From NCBI GenBank assembly GCA_051294375.1, contig CM119263.1, positions 26,821,525-26,885,524 of the forward strand: 64,000 nt of DNA. Direction: 5' to 3'. Positions 44,843-56,284 of the stretch are shown piece after piece. This DNA is from Paraspadella gotoi (lineage: Eukaryota > Chaetognatha). The position numbers were made by a program, and so were the translations under genes. The stretch's first letter is position 1. Each line of letters opens with the position of its first letter. The notes beneath the pieces are model-generated. The model had not been told where the DNA came from. It searched no databases and worked only from the letters and a program-made list of their open reading frames with translations.

Positions 44843-44883
44843 AGTCTCTTCGAGGCGTGGGTTCGAATCCCACGCTGCCCCAC
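44843..44883 (+). pseudogene. tRNA-Leu 3'-half fragment
   Basis: The variable-arm piece AGTCTCTTCGAGGCG, the T-arm GTGGGTTCGAATCCCAC and acceptor GCTGCCCCA match the 3' half of a eukaryotic tRNA-Leu (AAG type). No D-arm, anticodon arm or 5' acceptor strand precedes it, so it is not a working gene. It lies about 30 bp outside the recognisable LTR of the minus-strand Gypsy element. Confidence 0.7.
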
Positions 44884-45500
44884 ATTTAAGTAAGTAGACA
44901 GGGATTTTGATATGAAATCAAGGTGGAATTTATTTGTAGAATAACTATCAAGAAGACGGTGTCAATTTTGGAACAGAATGAATCAAAGCAGAAACAGAGG
45001 CTATTTAAAGAGTAAGTAGGACGATCCCGTTTCTTCGCGTTTCGGTGCTGAGGAACTGGGCAATCTGCTAAATTAACAATGTTAATTTAAACTTATCTTC
45101 GAATTTGCATAAGTATTAACTGATAAACAGTTTAATTGATCTCATAATAAAAGAGTCATCTCCCGGATTCGATCCGGACTAATTATCCATGACTGTACTT
45201 AGTGGTTTTTACCACCTCAGTAATTATCATAGATATTCCATATACATTTAATTATTTCTAGCATTCTTAGAATAATCATGTTAAGAACAAAAGAACATTA
45301 TAATACTTATATCTTACTAGATTACACTAGTAGTAAACTTTATGGTTTCCATTTTTACAACTTCAATTAATTTCCTTTCTTTCTCATCATGGAATTGGTT
45401 CCACATGTCAATGTTTATTATCACAGTATTAATCTTTATATACTTGTTAACGTTTATTGATTTGATACTATTGATTGATAGTATTTTGTTATTGCCATTT
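44884..45500 (+). other. Spacer between head-to-head Gypsy elements
   Basis: This is AT-rich sequence without recognisable genes. Short matches between 45420-45500 and the reverse complement of 44760-44840 suggest the inverted LTRs extend into it in diverged form. Confidence 0.5.
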
Positions 45501-46109
45501 GCTTTTTACGGCATATAGTATTTTATGAATATCTATATGCTTTGATTATTTTATTAGGTCTGTTTTTATAAGTGAACAAATAAAGCTTTTGTTCTGGAAA
45601 ACATTTTTATTCATTCTAAAGACTAGTGAAAGTAAGACGTTGGCGAACGTACCGTTCGCCACATTGGTAATCCCGACAACGAACTTTCAGAGCCTCTTGA
45701 GCAATACTCGAGACGCCCACCACCTCTTTGAGTCAGATTAAACGCAACGACGCCAGATTCAACGTGAGACCCTCAACACCTCGACCAATGCCACTCCCAG
45801 TTCCTGGCGTCACCACAAGGGCCAAGCCTCTTCGCTTCCAATCCCGCCTTCAACCCGCCGCGCAGACTCTCTCTCAAACCCGATTTCGACGCCGAGGAGG
45901 TCGAGGCGGCCACCAGCAGTGCGTCACACGCCGCGAACCGCGAAAAACTTTGTTTTCCTTCACGGGCCCAAGAAATTTTCGTAGACGCCCCCGCAACGAT
46001 GGCAGAAGGCTCAACCAACGCAAACGGAGGTCGAGGCCCTTCGTGCGGCGCTCGACGCCCGCCATGGCCGCCCACTCCGGCCGCCCAGGAGCGCTCGCCC
46101 GATCAGAAA

Positions 46110-46335
46110 AGCCAAGAAGCCAGATCTCCCGCCTTTCGATAACATCGAGATTTGGATAAGACGGATAGAATCTGCTTACACGCGAGCAAGGGTCGTCGCC
46201 GCCAAGGATAAGTTCGGCCTCTGGAGGCGAAGATCTCCGTCGACGTTGATCCACGCATCAACGCATATTTATATGGGGAACCATCTGAGGCAAGATTGGA
46301 CGGCCTTTATCGACTATCTTCGCGCTGATATGGTT
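46110..46335 (+). pseudogene. Gypsy gag core, frameshifted
   Basis: NIEIWIRRIESAYTRAR, then AAKDKFGLWRR and YMGNHLRQDWTAFIDYLRA match the minus-strand copy across frames. Confidence 0.8.
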
Positions 46336-46906
46336 TGACAAAGCGGCGCCCAAGCTGAGATGCTTCTCGATGCAAAGATCGCCCGCGACGACTGAAACCA
46401 TCCCAACATCTCTCCCCGCCTCGTCGAAAATCATCACAGTAACTCTCGACGACATCAGGAAGAGCTTATCATCAGAGGCCTTCCTCCAGCAATCAGAGCA
46501 AACGTCATCGACCGCGCCGACTTGTCCACAGCCGCGGGAGCTCGCGAGATTGCCGACAAACATTTCGACGCAGCCGGGGAAACCGCTTTATAGAATTGCC
46601 GCGGCGCCGTGAACCTCGTAATCACGACGACGATTTCCCTTCTCCAGCGACGATGAAGAACGCGTTGAGTCAACGCGGTCAATCGACGCCGCGATCAACG
46701 CCTCCAGTTTCGACCAGGCTGAGCCACGCCTCTAGCGCCGCCCGAGAGCCAACGGAAAACCAGACGGCGCAACCTCTTCGCGACTCAAACAGATTTGCCA
46801 GTTCCATCTGAAATTTGGAGACGCAGCTTACAGATGTGAAAAAGGCTGCGCACGTTACGGAGAAAAAGGCGCTGCCAAACGGGAAACGCCAGGCGGGAAG
46901 GCGCAG

Positions 46907-47060
46907 GTGAAAGCCATTCCCCGCCAGAACAACAATTCACCACACAACTCTTACCTTCTCTACGTTGCTGACGCCAGCGATGGACGGGCTTGGCTCATAG
47001 ACGGAGGCGCAATGCTTTCGTTGGTGCCACCCACGCCCGAGGCAGCGCGCTGCTGGCCCT
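46907..47060 (+). pseudogene. Gypsy protease remnant
   Basis: SYLLYVADASDGRAWLIDGG, then AMLSLVPPT has the layout of the retropepsin active-site region, but the usual D-T/S-G reads D-G-G. The minus-strand copy also has LIDGG, so the change may be ancestral to both. Confidence 0.7.
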
Positions 47061-47508
47061 TCTGGCCCACAACTCCAAGCCGCGAATGGGACGCCGATAA
47101 CATGCTTCGGCACTGTAATGAAGAACATCACCCTTGGTCGCAGAAGGATTCCCGTGAAGTTTTGGTTGCCGATGTCACTCAAAGCATCTTAGGGGCAGAT
47201 TTCTTAGCCCAATACTTCCTTGCTCCAAACCATCGTGTATGGCCTGCTCCTGGATCTCAAGGATTACTCGACGATCACCTGCGCTCGGCCTACGGCCAAA
47301 CAGCTTCTCATGTCATTTCGTCGGCCAGGATAATCAGTCTTTACCAGCTGCTGGACCAGTATCAACTTTGTGCACGCCGACTTTTGAAATTAAAGGACCC
47401 AAACATGGAATTCGCCATTACATTACGACACAGGGCGCCCGTGCCAAGCACGTGCGCGTCGCTTATCTCCAGAGAAATTAGCAGTAGCCCAAGCCGAACT
47501 GGAACAAG

Positions 47509-48200
47509 ATGGTGGAGCTGGGCGTTGCAGTCCGAGCTAAGAAGCCCATGGTCCTCGCCACTACAACTGCGTCCCTAAAAGGAGATGAGGGTGGCGAGTT
47601 TGTGGCGATTACCGCCAACTCACGCACAAACGATTCCAGATCGGTATCCGGTGAACTGCTTGCAGATTTCAACGCACGTTGGCAGGAAAAAAGGTTTTCT
47701 CCAAGATTGACCTTTTAAAGGGGTTATCACCAGATCCCTGTGCATCGGAAGATGTCCCAAACGGCGGTCATCACCCTTTCGGACTTGTTATGTTTTCCTG
47801 CGGACCCATTCGGTTTAAAAAACGCAGGATCAAGATTTCCCAGCGCTTGATGGACGAGATACTCGGCTGGAATGCCCGGGTATATGTCTACCTCGACGAC
47901 ATTCCTGGTCGCAAGTGAGACGACGAGCAGCATGCCAAGGATCTAAAAGAGGTTTTCGAGGCACTGGTAAGAGAATGGCCTGGTGATAAACCGAAAAAAA
48001 TGCATCTCCTCGGCCAGAGTCTTGGAATTTCTGGGCTATCACGTCGACGCGAGCGGCGTGAGCCTCTCCCTCAGCGCGTCGATGCCCTTCGCAGACAGCA
48101 GCGCCATAACCGTCAAGGAGCTTCAGCGCTTTCTCGGAATGGTGAATTACTACCGAAGGTTTCATCCGAGAGTGGCGCATCATGCAACGCCTCTTTTATG
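47509..48200 (+). pseudogene. Gypsy RT/RNase H-connection remnant with YLDD
   Basis: VFSKIDLLKG (47687 onward), MDEILGWNARVYVYLDD (to 47900), LEFLGYHVDASGVS (48027 onward) and TVKELQRFLGMVNYYRRFHP (48109 onward) are RT motifs and the tether to RNase H in the right order but different frames. Confidence 0.88.
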
Positions 48201-48495
48201 ATGCCCTTAAGGAAAACCGCGACGCCTTGGACTGGACGCCAAGTTGTCAACGCGGATTCGACGCCGTTATCCTTTCCTCTGTTTCCGGGTTTCATTCGTC
48301 TGTGATGAAACATTGACGAAATCAATAAATATCAACAAATGAAGTAGTAAACATANNNNNNNNNNNNNNNNNNNNNNNNNNNNNNNNNNNNNNNNNNNNN
48401 NNNNNNNNNNNNNNNNNNNNNNNNNNNNNNNNNNNNNNNNNNNNNNNNNNNNNNNNNNNNNNNNNNNNNNNNNNNNNNNNNNNNNNNNNNNNNNN

Positions 48496-49061
48496 TTAAG
48501 AGAAATACTTTGTGAAGGTTAAAGACTTAACAATGAAAATGTAGATAACAATAAGGAACATAATGATGATAACATAGTGATGACACCTATTAAACTATAT
48601 GTGCTATAGTGTCTTTTGTTTTAATAATGTTATTGACATACTACAATACATAAATTGTAAAATTGAATATTTATATGTTGTGAAACAGAGTGGCGCCTTT
48701 CACTAATGTGGGCCGAAAGTCCTGAGATCGAATCTCTCTGAAGAATATTTTATTTACATTGATTATCAATTATTTTAAGTTCATAAAAATATTAAACTCT
48801 CGAAGACATATGTCTCATTATACGAGATGGCTATTCACCCAATAGTGGAGGAAAGAAAGGGGATTCAAACCCGCATTGTTCCATTTGTCCCAATATTTAA
48901 AACTTTAATTAGCAGCTGTCGAGTCTTGGTCGAACATAGCATCGGCATCAGTTCGCTGCGTTGGTGGCCGAGGTTGTGGATGGTGCGATTGGTGTGGTAA
49001 TCCGGTCCCTCCTGGGTGTTTCAAAACTCAATCCGCATAGTTCCATCCAGGTGTAAGTGAT
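48496..49061 (+). other. Unassigned stretch between gap and repeat
   Basis: AT-rich. Two tRNA-B-box-like phrases (GATCGAATCTC at about 48730; GGGTTTGAATCCCC on the minus strand at about 48870) hint at SINE or tRNA debris, but no A boxes were found at the right distance. Confidence 0.4.
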
Positions 49062-49179
49062 GAGACCATATTTTATAAATGTAATCTAATTAATAATCGT
49101 TCATTAGAAAAATATTTTCATTAAATAACAAGCATATTTTCAATTACAACTCAGTTTTTGTTTTTTCTTTAAACAAAAA
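49062..49179 (+). repeat. Dispersed ~118-bp repeat, copy 2
   Basis: About 90% identical to 43026-43144 in the same orientation, including TTCAATTACAACTCAGTTTT. Confidence 0.8.
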
Positions 49180-49509
49180 CAAATTAAATTACAGATAAAT
49201 ACATGAAATACAAAATGTATGAAAAAAATAAAAATTAACAAGAATGTAACATCATCAGTTTCTGTGAATTACAAGATTACAAGAAAAAAATAAATTGCGT
49301 ATTTTGCGCTTTTAGCCTAAGTAGAATTAAAGTGTCTTAAAATAGCTTGTGATTTTTTTTATAATTTTATACATGAAACCGTACTTGAAACCATAAAGCT
49401 ATATTTATATATTGTAATGAATTGAAATTAATTTGTTATTAAATTTTAAGACCGTATTAGAATTTCTCGTAAAATAAAGTAAACATTTTTTTAAACAAGA
49501 TAGAGCAAA

Positions 49510-49635
49510 CAATGTCGGATCTGCCTACGATAATTAAGCGGTAATCAGATAATCAGCTGATAAATCACAATTTTTTTAAAAATTTTTTTTAACTCGCATC
49601 ATTTTTAGTCGGATCTGCTTATCAGCAGATCCCGA
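49510..49635 (+). repeat. GTCGGATCTGC end motif and hairpin
   Basis: GTCGGATCTGCCTACG (49513-49528) and a second GTCGGATCTGCTT at 49609-49621 followed by AGCAGATCCCGA give a hairpin (TCGGATCTGCT / AGCAGATCC-CGA) right before the 100-N gap 49636-49735. The same 11-mer borders FR-A blocks elsewhere. Confidence 0.6.
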
Positions 49636-49889
49636 NNNNNNNNNNNNNNNNNNNNNNNNNNNNNNNNNNNNNNNNNNNNNNNNNNNNNNNNNNNNNNNNN
49701 NNNNNNNNNNNNNNNNNNNNNNNNNNNNNNNNNNNAGAAAAATTTTGGAAATCCGAAAATCGTTTTTATTTGAAAATACTTTTTTAAAATTTTAACTCCA
49801 TTTTAAAAATATTTTATACTCTCGGCATAATAAAGAACATGCCCAAATTAAAATAAAAATCTTAAAAGCAATAGGGATCGAGCCGCTTT

Positions 49890-50105
49890 CGATGGTAACC
49901 AAATATTGATGCGATGATAACCAAATATTGACGCGATTGATAACCAATAATTGATGCGATGATAACAAAATGACTGATGTGATGATAATCAAATGATTTT
50001 TGCGATGATAGTCATTCATTGATATGATGATAATCATTCATTGATACGATGATAGTCATTCATTGATGCGATGATAGTAATTCACTGACGCGATGAATCA
50101 TTCAT
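49890..50105 (+). repeat. ~22-30 bp minisatellite (GATGCGATGATAATCATTCATT)n
   Basis: About nine imperfect units; the first half carries ACCAAATATT and the second half GTCATTCATT variants, so the array has two subtypes in order. Confidence 0.85.
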
Positions 50106-50137
50106 CGTAAATAAAACAAACAAATGCGTGTATGAGT

Positions 50138-50140
<3 letters not shown>

Positions 50141-50203
<63 letters not shown>

Positions 50204-50373
50204 CTGGACAGTTTCCCGCCAACGAAACGCATTATTAGGTCTCTCTCGTTTATATAAAGAATAATCAGAATTTTTAGGAAAAACATCCACGAAAATCTCG
50301 GATGTAAATTTGGGATTTTGTATTGAGAAAAAAGCGCGGAATAAATGGCGATAATAAAAGTTTTTAGAAGGAA

Positions 50374-50438
<65 letters not shown>

Positions 50439-51026
50439 AAGAAGAGAGAGAGAGAAAAAGAAGCCATATAAGAAATTTTTTGTACATTGAAAAATTATAA
50501 TCCCTATTAACAAAATATATAGTTGAAAATACTCAGTTAACGACTATGATATTTTTGACTTCCAAATAATAATAATAATATCGCGTTATCGCGTTATTAG
50601 GTCATGTTCCTTGACATTGTTTACTCGTTTCTTCGCAACGGCCACGAAATCCAGGTAAAGAGAAAAAAGCGCGGAATAAATGGTGATAATAAAGTTTTTA
50701 GAAGGAAAAAAATAATCAGAGAGAGACAGAGAGAGAGAGAAATAAAAAGAAAAAACCGTATTTCTTTCCAATTATATCGGTTATCTGTTGCCTCGCAACG
50801 GCGGCGTGATCTCGGTCAAGTTGATCCTACTATACACGTAACGGTCAAGTAAGTTATTCTTCACATTTTCTCAAAAAAATCCACGAAAATCTCAGATATA
50901 AATTGGGATTTTGTATTGAAAAAAAAAAGCGCGGAATAAATGGCGATAATAAAAGTTTTAGAAGGAAAAAAATAATCAGAATTTTTCAAAAAACGAACGA
51001 TCACGCAAGAGATCGTAAAGAGAGAA

Positions 51027-51083
<57 letters not shown>

Positions 51084-51723
51084 AGCTGAACAGACGCTGC
51101 ATAGGCGGAACTCGTTTACTCGTCGCCAAATTAAAATATAGTTTACTATATACTAATTTGATATTGCAGTAAGTACTATAATCTAATAGCATATTGCAGT
51201 AAATTATAATGAAGTGGAAATTCAAACAAAAAATACTTGAATCGATATGAAACAAAGAAAATGGACACACATTTCAAATTCATCACTGCCTCACTAATGG
51301 AACTTGATAACTAGATACATTGTTTGGTAGTTAAACCATAAACCGGCAAAAATAGGCAGTAAAAAAATGATCGGCATATAGCATACAATCCGGAATATTC
51401 AAATTGTGAAAAAAATTTAAGGTTTTTCGCTCAACAACATTGGACAGAGTATGAAAAGATTTCCTCTGGCAATGTAAATCTGTATTAAATATGCTATTTG
51501 CTTATTATATATTTTTTTCTTTAATACAATCATGTTAGAGACGGAGAGAAATGGAGAGAAGCGTAAAATTTCTGACGTATGAGTTATTCTTCACTTTTTC
51601 TAAATAAATCCACGAAAATCTTGGATGTAATTTGGATAATGGTGATAATAAAAGTTTTTTAGAAGGAAAAAAATAATCAGAATTTTTCAAAAAACAAACG
51701 ATCACGCAAAAAATCGTACACAC

Positions 51724-51754
<31 letters not shown>

Positions 51755-51800
51755 GTCACAGAGAGAGACACAGAGAGAGACAGACAGAGAGAAACAAAGC
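50141..51800 (+). repeat. GA-cassette repeat, four diverged copies
   Basis: A module AATCTCGGATGTAAAT - GCGCGGAATAAATGG - GATAATAAAAGTTTTTAGAAGG - (GA)n - GCTGGACAG recurs at about 50281-50460, 50641-50735, 50878-51085 and 51604-51800 in the same orientation, with different spacers. A further phrase, ATAATGAAGTGGAAATTCAA (about 51207), recurs at about 52184. Confidence 0.75.
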
Positions 51801-52229
51801 TGGACAGCTGCTGGAAAGGCCGCTGTACAGTCATTGCAGAGACTGAACTCGTTTTCTCTAAAAAAAGAAAATATATATATGTAATTTAAAGAAATAAAAG
51901 AAAGGCAAAATATGTTACAATTGTTTACATTGGAAATTTTTCCAATTTTTTCCAATCGCAGCTTGTAAAAGATTTTATTTTTATTTGTATTAAAATTAAG
52001 ATATAGCTTCTCATTAAAAAGATAATTTGAGTTCCCATTTTTATTATATTTTTAAAAAAAAATTTTTGAATTTCATCTTCAATATTATATACTGCAATAT
52101 GTAAATTAATTAAAGCATTTCTATATACTAATTTGGACGTTATAATGAGTATTTTAATCTCATTTGCATATTGCAGTAAATCATAATGAAGTGGAAATTC
52201 AAACAAAAAATACTTAAATCCAAATGTAA

Positions 52230-52970
52230 TATGAAAATATCACAGCTATTTCAGGATGAAAAGCCATATCTAAATTTTTAACTTACTATCATCGCACACT
52301 TTTGTAAAACTTTATCATAATTCATAATAATTTTATTTTAAAAAAAACGGTAAGTTACAGCCAAACCTATAAAAGCGTAGTAGTTTTTATATAAAAACAG
52401 CGTGACGCCGACGACGACGACGACGACGACTACGTCACAAAGAAGCAAACCTAAAACATTATAGAGCCTGAACCGGCTTCGCCGGTCATGGCTCGATAAA
52501 AATTAAGAAGCCCACGAACCCTTGTCGCGTCCTTCGAACCCCAATGCCTCTCTCTGATCTTCCACCAACGGACGTTCTGTTTGGCTAACATATCCTTACT
52601 TCAGGTAAAACTATTTTATTATGTAAAGATATTATTATGCACTCGGTTATTCTGACATTATAGTTAAACTTAATTGGGTATACTTTATAGAAGGAGGTCG
52701 GCAGGTGGATTTTGCGTTCTTCGATGAATTGCAAGGAAATTATAAACATTTATTATCGGGAATGCACATCGCTATCTCTGTTCAAACTTCGTAGCATCTC
52801 GTTACTGTCTCGTTACCGGGACTCACAACTTCCGCCTATCTAGAATGGACGAATCGCTATTCCGATGACCAAAAAGTGACAGAAAACCGAAGAAAGAAAG
52901 GTTGATTAATTAAATTATCGAAAGAAATTATTTGAGGGGATTCGAGTAAAATTGCTGATATTCCCAAGTT
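52230..52970 (+). other. Unassigned AT-rich stretch with (GAC)n
   Basis: It contains (GAC)n at 52406-52430 and a GC-richer phrase CCGGCTTCGCCGG (52473-52485, a perfect short inverted repeat). No gene was recognised. Confidence 0.5.
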
Positions 52971-52973
52971 TTA

Positions 52974-53039
52974 CGGTTACTATAATGGTCATGCTTGTCT
53001 TATGCTTTTTCTACTCAGAAACCGTGAGAGTTACATAAG
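52974..53039 (+). repeat. Repeat A-B, copy 1 (B forward)
   Basis: Block A (CGGTTACTATAATGGTCATG) is followed by a 41-bp block B (52999-53039) that begins CTTATG and ends CATAAG. Confidence 0.8.
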
Positions 53040-53780
53040 TGAAAGATTTTGTGACGTCGTTTCCGATCATTTTCCCTTGGTAATTTAGTTTTATTTCAGT
53101 CCAGTTTTTTTACCATTCTAGTCGTTTTTCATAGCTTTCTTTGGCCGAAAAACTCGTCACTTGTTATTCAATCAATCGTTTCTCTGGAAAAGATCGGCGG
53201 TATGGATCCGTAGTTTTTACAGAATACAAATATTTTTTTACACCAATTAATTTCGCCATTTTTTTATTCTCTTCAAAAATAAAATTATGTTCAATTTATT
53301 CACGATTTATTTGTCATTTATTCGATAATTACGTCATTCAAGATTTAGAAAACCTTGCTCCGTGTTAAAGCCAGAGCAACCTACGGCCGACGAATCGAAT
53401 GCGCGACTCTCGAGGCATAGAAATAATTAAACATTTTCAATCCCTGTTCAAAAACATAAAACATAAAATTTTGCGTATTAATTCCGACTAATTACTACGG
53501 AACTTGCTTTATTCTAAACGAATCAATTTTTTTTCTCATATATAAACAATTTGAAAATATCAAGAATTAACCTTTAAAAAATAAATTTCAATCCGGTAGT
53601 TATTTTGCTTATTCAAATTGCGCCGCTCATTGATGCTGCCGTCGCTTTAGCGCTCTCTCCCTTTTTTGAAGTTAGAGAAAATCTCCAAGGAGAAAGAAAG
53701 GTCAAATTTGCGACGCCGCTTTCTACATCAATGTCGCCGACTCCTTCGCCGTATCCTTCACGTCGTCTCCATCGTCGTTC

Positions 53781-53845
53781 CGGTTACGATAATGGTCATG
53801 CTTGTTTATGTAACTCTCGCGGTTTTTAAGTAGAAGAAGCATAAG
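53781..53845 (+). repeat. Repeat A-B, copy 2 (B inverted)
   Basis: Block A (CGGTTACGATAATGGTCATG) is in the same orientation as copy 1, but the next 41 bp (53805-53845) are the reverse complement of block B with about four changes. Confidence 0.8.
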
Positions 53846-54329
53846 TGTGTGGTTTGCCCCATAATATTCTAAAAATGTGTTTTTGTGATATTTCTTTTTA
53901 TCATAACTGAACTTGTGATCCAGTCATACATTTTTGCCAACCATAATGATAAGTTGTTGTTAAAATAATTTTTTTTAATTATAGGCTCGCGATCATAATG
54001 TATAAAAGACATTATTATGGTTGTCGAGGAGCAGATAGAAGAAGTAGAAGATTAAGTAGTATCTCCACTAGTAGACGAAGTTGATTTTTACTTTAAAAGG
54101 TAAATTTTTTTTAAATTAGAAAATTTTTCTTAAAAACTATCTTAAATAAAAAAATTAAAGAACATATTTAAACTTTTCATAGGAGTTTCATCAAATTCCG
54201 CCATGTCCAATGATGGCACGTGAGACGATACAATGAGGAGCGTCGGATCGCTTGATCGCGCGATCGCCAATTACCGTCGACTTTGACATCGTCACGCCGT
54301 CACTCCGTCAGCGATTCGACGTGAAAAAA

Positions 54330-54590
54330 AAGTTCGCGAAAACTGTAGTCTTGAAGTGACCGAGAGGAGAAAGCCCCCACACTTAGTGTGCCCAGTGGTT
54401 CTGGGAGATTTATCCATCTGTTGCTTTTTTTGCGGAACTTGGATGCGGCGGTAGGCTTCTACCGGTGGTTTAACCCACCCGTCACTATTTTTGCAAGGAC
54501 TGTTCCGACCAGGGCCAAAACCTGTGACCATTGGGTTAAGAGATGAAGCATTAGCCAAATGCGCTATTACAGTGCTGATGACAGGAAGTT
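54330..54590 (-). mobile_element. tRNA-derived SINE, second family
   Basis: On the minus strand, A box TAGCGCATTTGG (54566-54555) and B box GGTTTTGGCCCT (54522-54511) are spaced like a tRNA. The body continues GTCGGAACAGTCC and TAAACCACCGGTAG. The B box is degenerate. The ends are uncertain. Confidence 0.55.
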
Positions 54591-54789
54591 GTATTCAATG
54601 GGTAATCTCTTCCTCTCTCTCTCTCAGGTTGTAGTCTGTTTATAAAAATTCAATACATGTGGCTTATGAATATTATTTGCCTCTTTAATTGTTTAATTTA
54701 ATATTTGATAGATTTGCTTGTTACCGTATTGCATTTTTTCTGTACGAAAAATAATATAAATTTGAAATACATGATTGATAATCTTCATC

Positions 54790-55200
54790 TTTCTTAATGA
54801 GTATCGGAGCAAGAAAAAAAAATATATCACACCCATTCCTACCCACACACAAAATTTCATTCCAATCCAAACCAGCCAATCACGAGTTATTGGAGCTTTT
54901 TGCTAAGGTGGGACGGATGGACGGATTGATTGACTGATTAATTAATTATTGATTAATTAAATGACTAATTGATTAATTAACTGATTAATTATTTGATTTA
55001 TTAAATACATCCTGCATATACATTTAAATATAAAAGGAAAAAGAATCATAATCAATTAGTGAAACAGGTTTTTTGTTTTTTCTATTTAAACTCATTTCCA
55101 CTCAAAAGATTCTATCGAAACTTGGTTTCCTGTTCAATAACTCACTTTTCTACTCACATACAAAATTCCAGGTCAATCGATAATTAAGTGGTAATAAGCT
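54790..55200 (-). repeat. FR-A interspersed repeat, copy 3 (inverted)
   Basis: This is the reverse complement of the FR-A units: ACACACAAAATTTCATTCC, CAATCACGAGTTATTGGAGC, TTGCTAAGGTGGGACGG, then a TTAATTAATCA array and AACCTGTTTCAC in reverse. It resembles 60050-60420 most. Confidence 0.75.
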
Positions 55201-56279
55201 AACTTGGTCAACTTGCATAATTTAATCAACTTGCAAAATTTGGTCCAATCTTTCAGGTGAAGCTTCAACAGCTGTCTCATTCTAAATTGTTTCTTATTGG
55301 TTTTTTTTTTAAATTCCACTCCCTCAGCCAATCATATTGCGTTATTTTTTTGTCACGTGATCTGGCGGCAAATTTTAATTTAAATCTTCAAAGATAAAAT
55401 GTTTGATAAAATTCTGAAATATATTAGCTTCCGTGTCTAAACTATCGCACTAATTTTAAATGTTTTTTCCATTTTTTAATAATTTACTATACGGGTCAAT
55501 GAAATAGATTGCAGAATTTCTTTAGTTTTGACTTTATTCCGCCTTAATGTATACTGTATACAGTAAAAGAGGGAGAGGGAGTGAGGTGACTTGTGCCCCG
55601 ACTTGTGGGTTGAGCGCTACTCTCACAATATCCCGAGTGAAACTCCTGGTCACGGCTCGTGGGTTGCCGGAAGGATGAGGACTCCTTGAGGAGGGGACGA
55701 TGAAGGGAGGAGGAGGAGGGGACGACGTAGAGAGGGAAGAGCAGTTTCGGGAACGGGAGATGGCTCTGCCGGTAAACGAACCTTTATCTTGCTTGCCCTT
55801 GACTATGGTGGTTTAAGGCCTTCATCAAACTTACAAGATAATAACATAGGAGGACTCTGCAAGCTTTCATGCAAGACTATCTCTCAGTTTCATTTATTAT
55901 ATGGCGATATTACCATGGCGAATAACAAGTTTCACTTCTTTTCACAACTCGCTCAATCTGTCCTCACCTTCAACCTGTCCTCACATCTGTCCACTATTCT
56001 GTCTCACCACTTTGTAGGAAAACTTTTACCCTCTCTCTCTCTCACACTTTTCTTTTGCACAAACTTTTTATTGTACGTTAAACGCTGATGAAGGCTCTCA
56101 AATAAAAATCGTTGTATCAATTTTTAAAACACTTTGCTTTCTCTAATGATATCTAATTAATAGTAATTATAAAGTAAAACTCAAAATAAATTTTTAATAC
56201 AAAAATCTTCAAAAATAAAACAAATCTAATTTTCTTAAAAATGTCTTTTAAGTCTTTGAAATATATTAATGCAATCCAT
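55201..56279 (+). other. Unassigned stretch with GC-rich 55590-55790
   Basis: A G-rich segment (GAGGAGGGGACGATGAAGG at about 55690) stands out from AT-rich surroundings and ends TGGTGGTTTAAGGCCTTCAT (55807-55826); AAGGCCTTCATC also occurs at about 9397. It may be another repeat end; no gene is supported. Confidence 0.4.
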
Positions 56280-56284
56280 AATAT

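Larger units (their letters stand above)
45500..48305 (+). mobile_element. Ty3/Gypsy-type retrotransposon remnant, plus strand
   Basis: The LTR end (45500-45640) is followed by TTGGTAATCCCGAC leader/PBS (45664-45677), gag (45728-46600), a zinc-knuckle-like C-x3-H-x8-C-x3-C at about 46800-46860, protease (46907-47060), RT with YLDD (47889-47900) and the connection to RNase H (47983-48200). Many frameshifts separate the parts. It stops before integrase and no 3' LTR was recognised before the gap 48356-48495. It is not functional as assembled. Confidence 0.88.

Noticed and set aside
44843-44883. Functional tRNA-Leu gene
   Set aside because: Only the 3' half is present; no anticodon or D arm upstream.
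48681-48890. Possible tRNA or SINE from GATCGAATCTC and GGGTTTGAATCCCC
   Set aside because: No A box at the right distance and no cloverleaf could be drawn.
55789-56088. 99-codon frame at 55.8-56.1 kb
   Set aside because: It starts at a non-ATG codon in repeat-like sequence, has no family resemblance, and its hydrophobic end is CT-rich low complexity.
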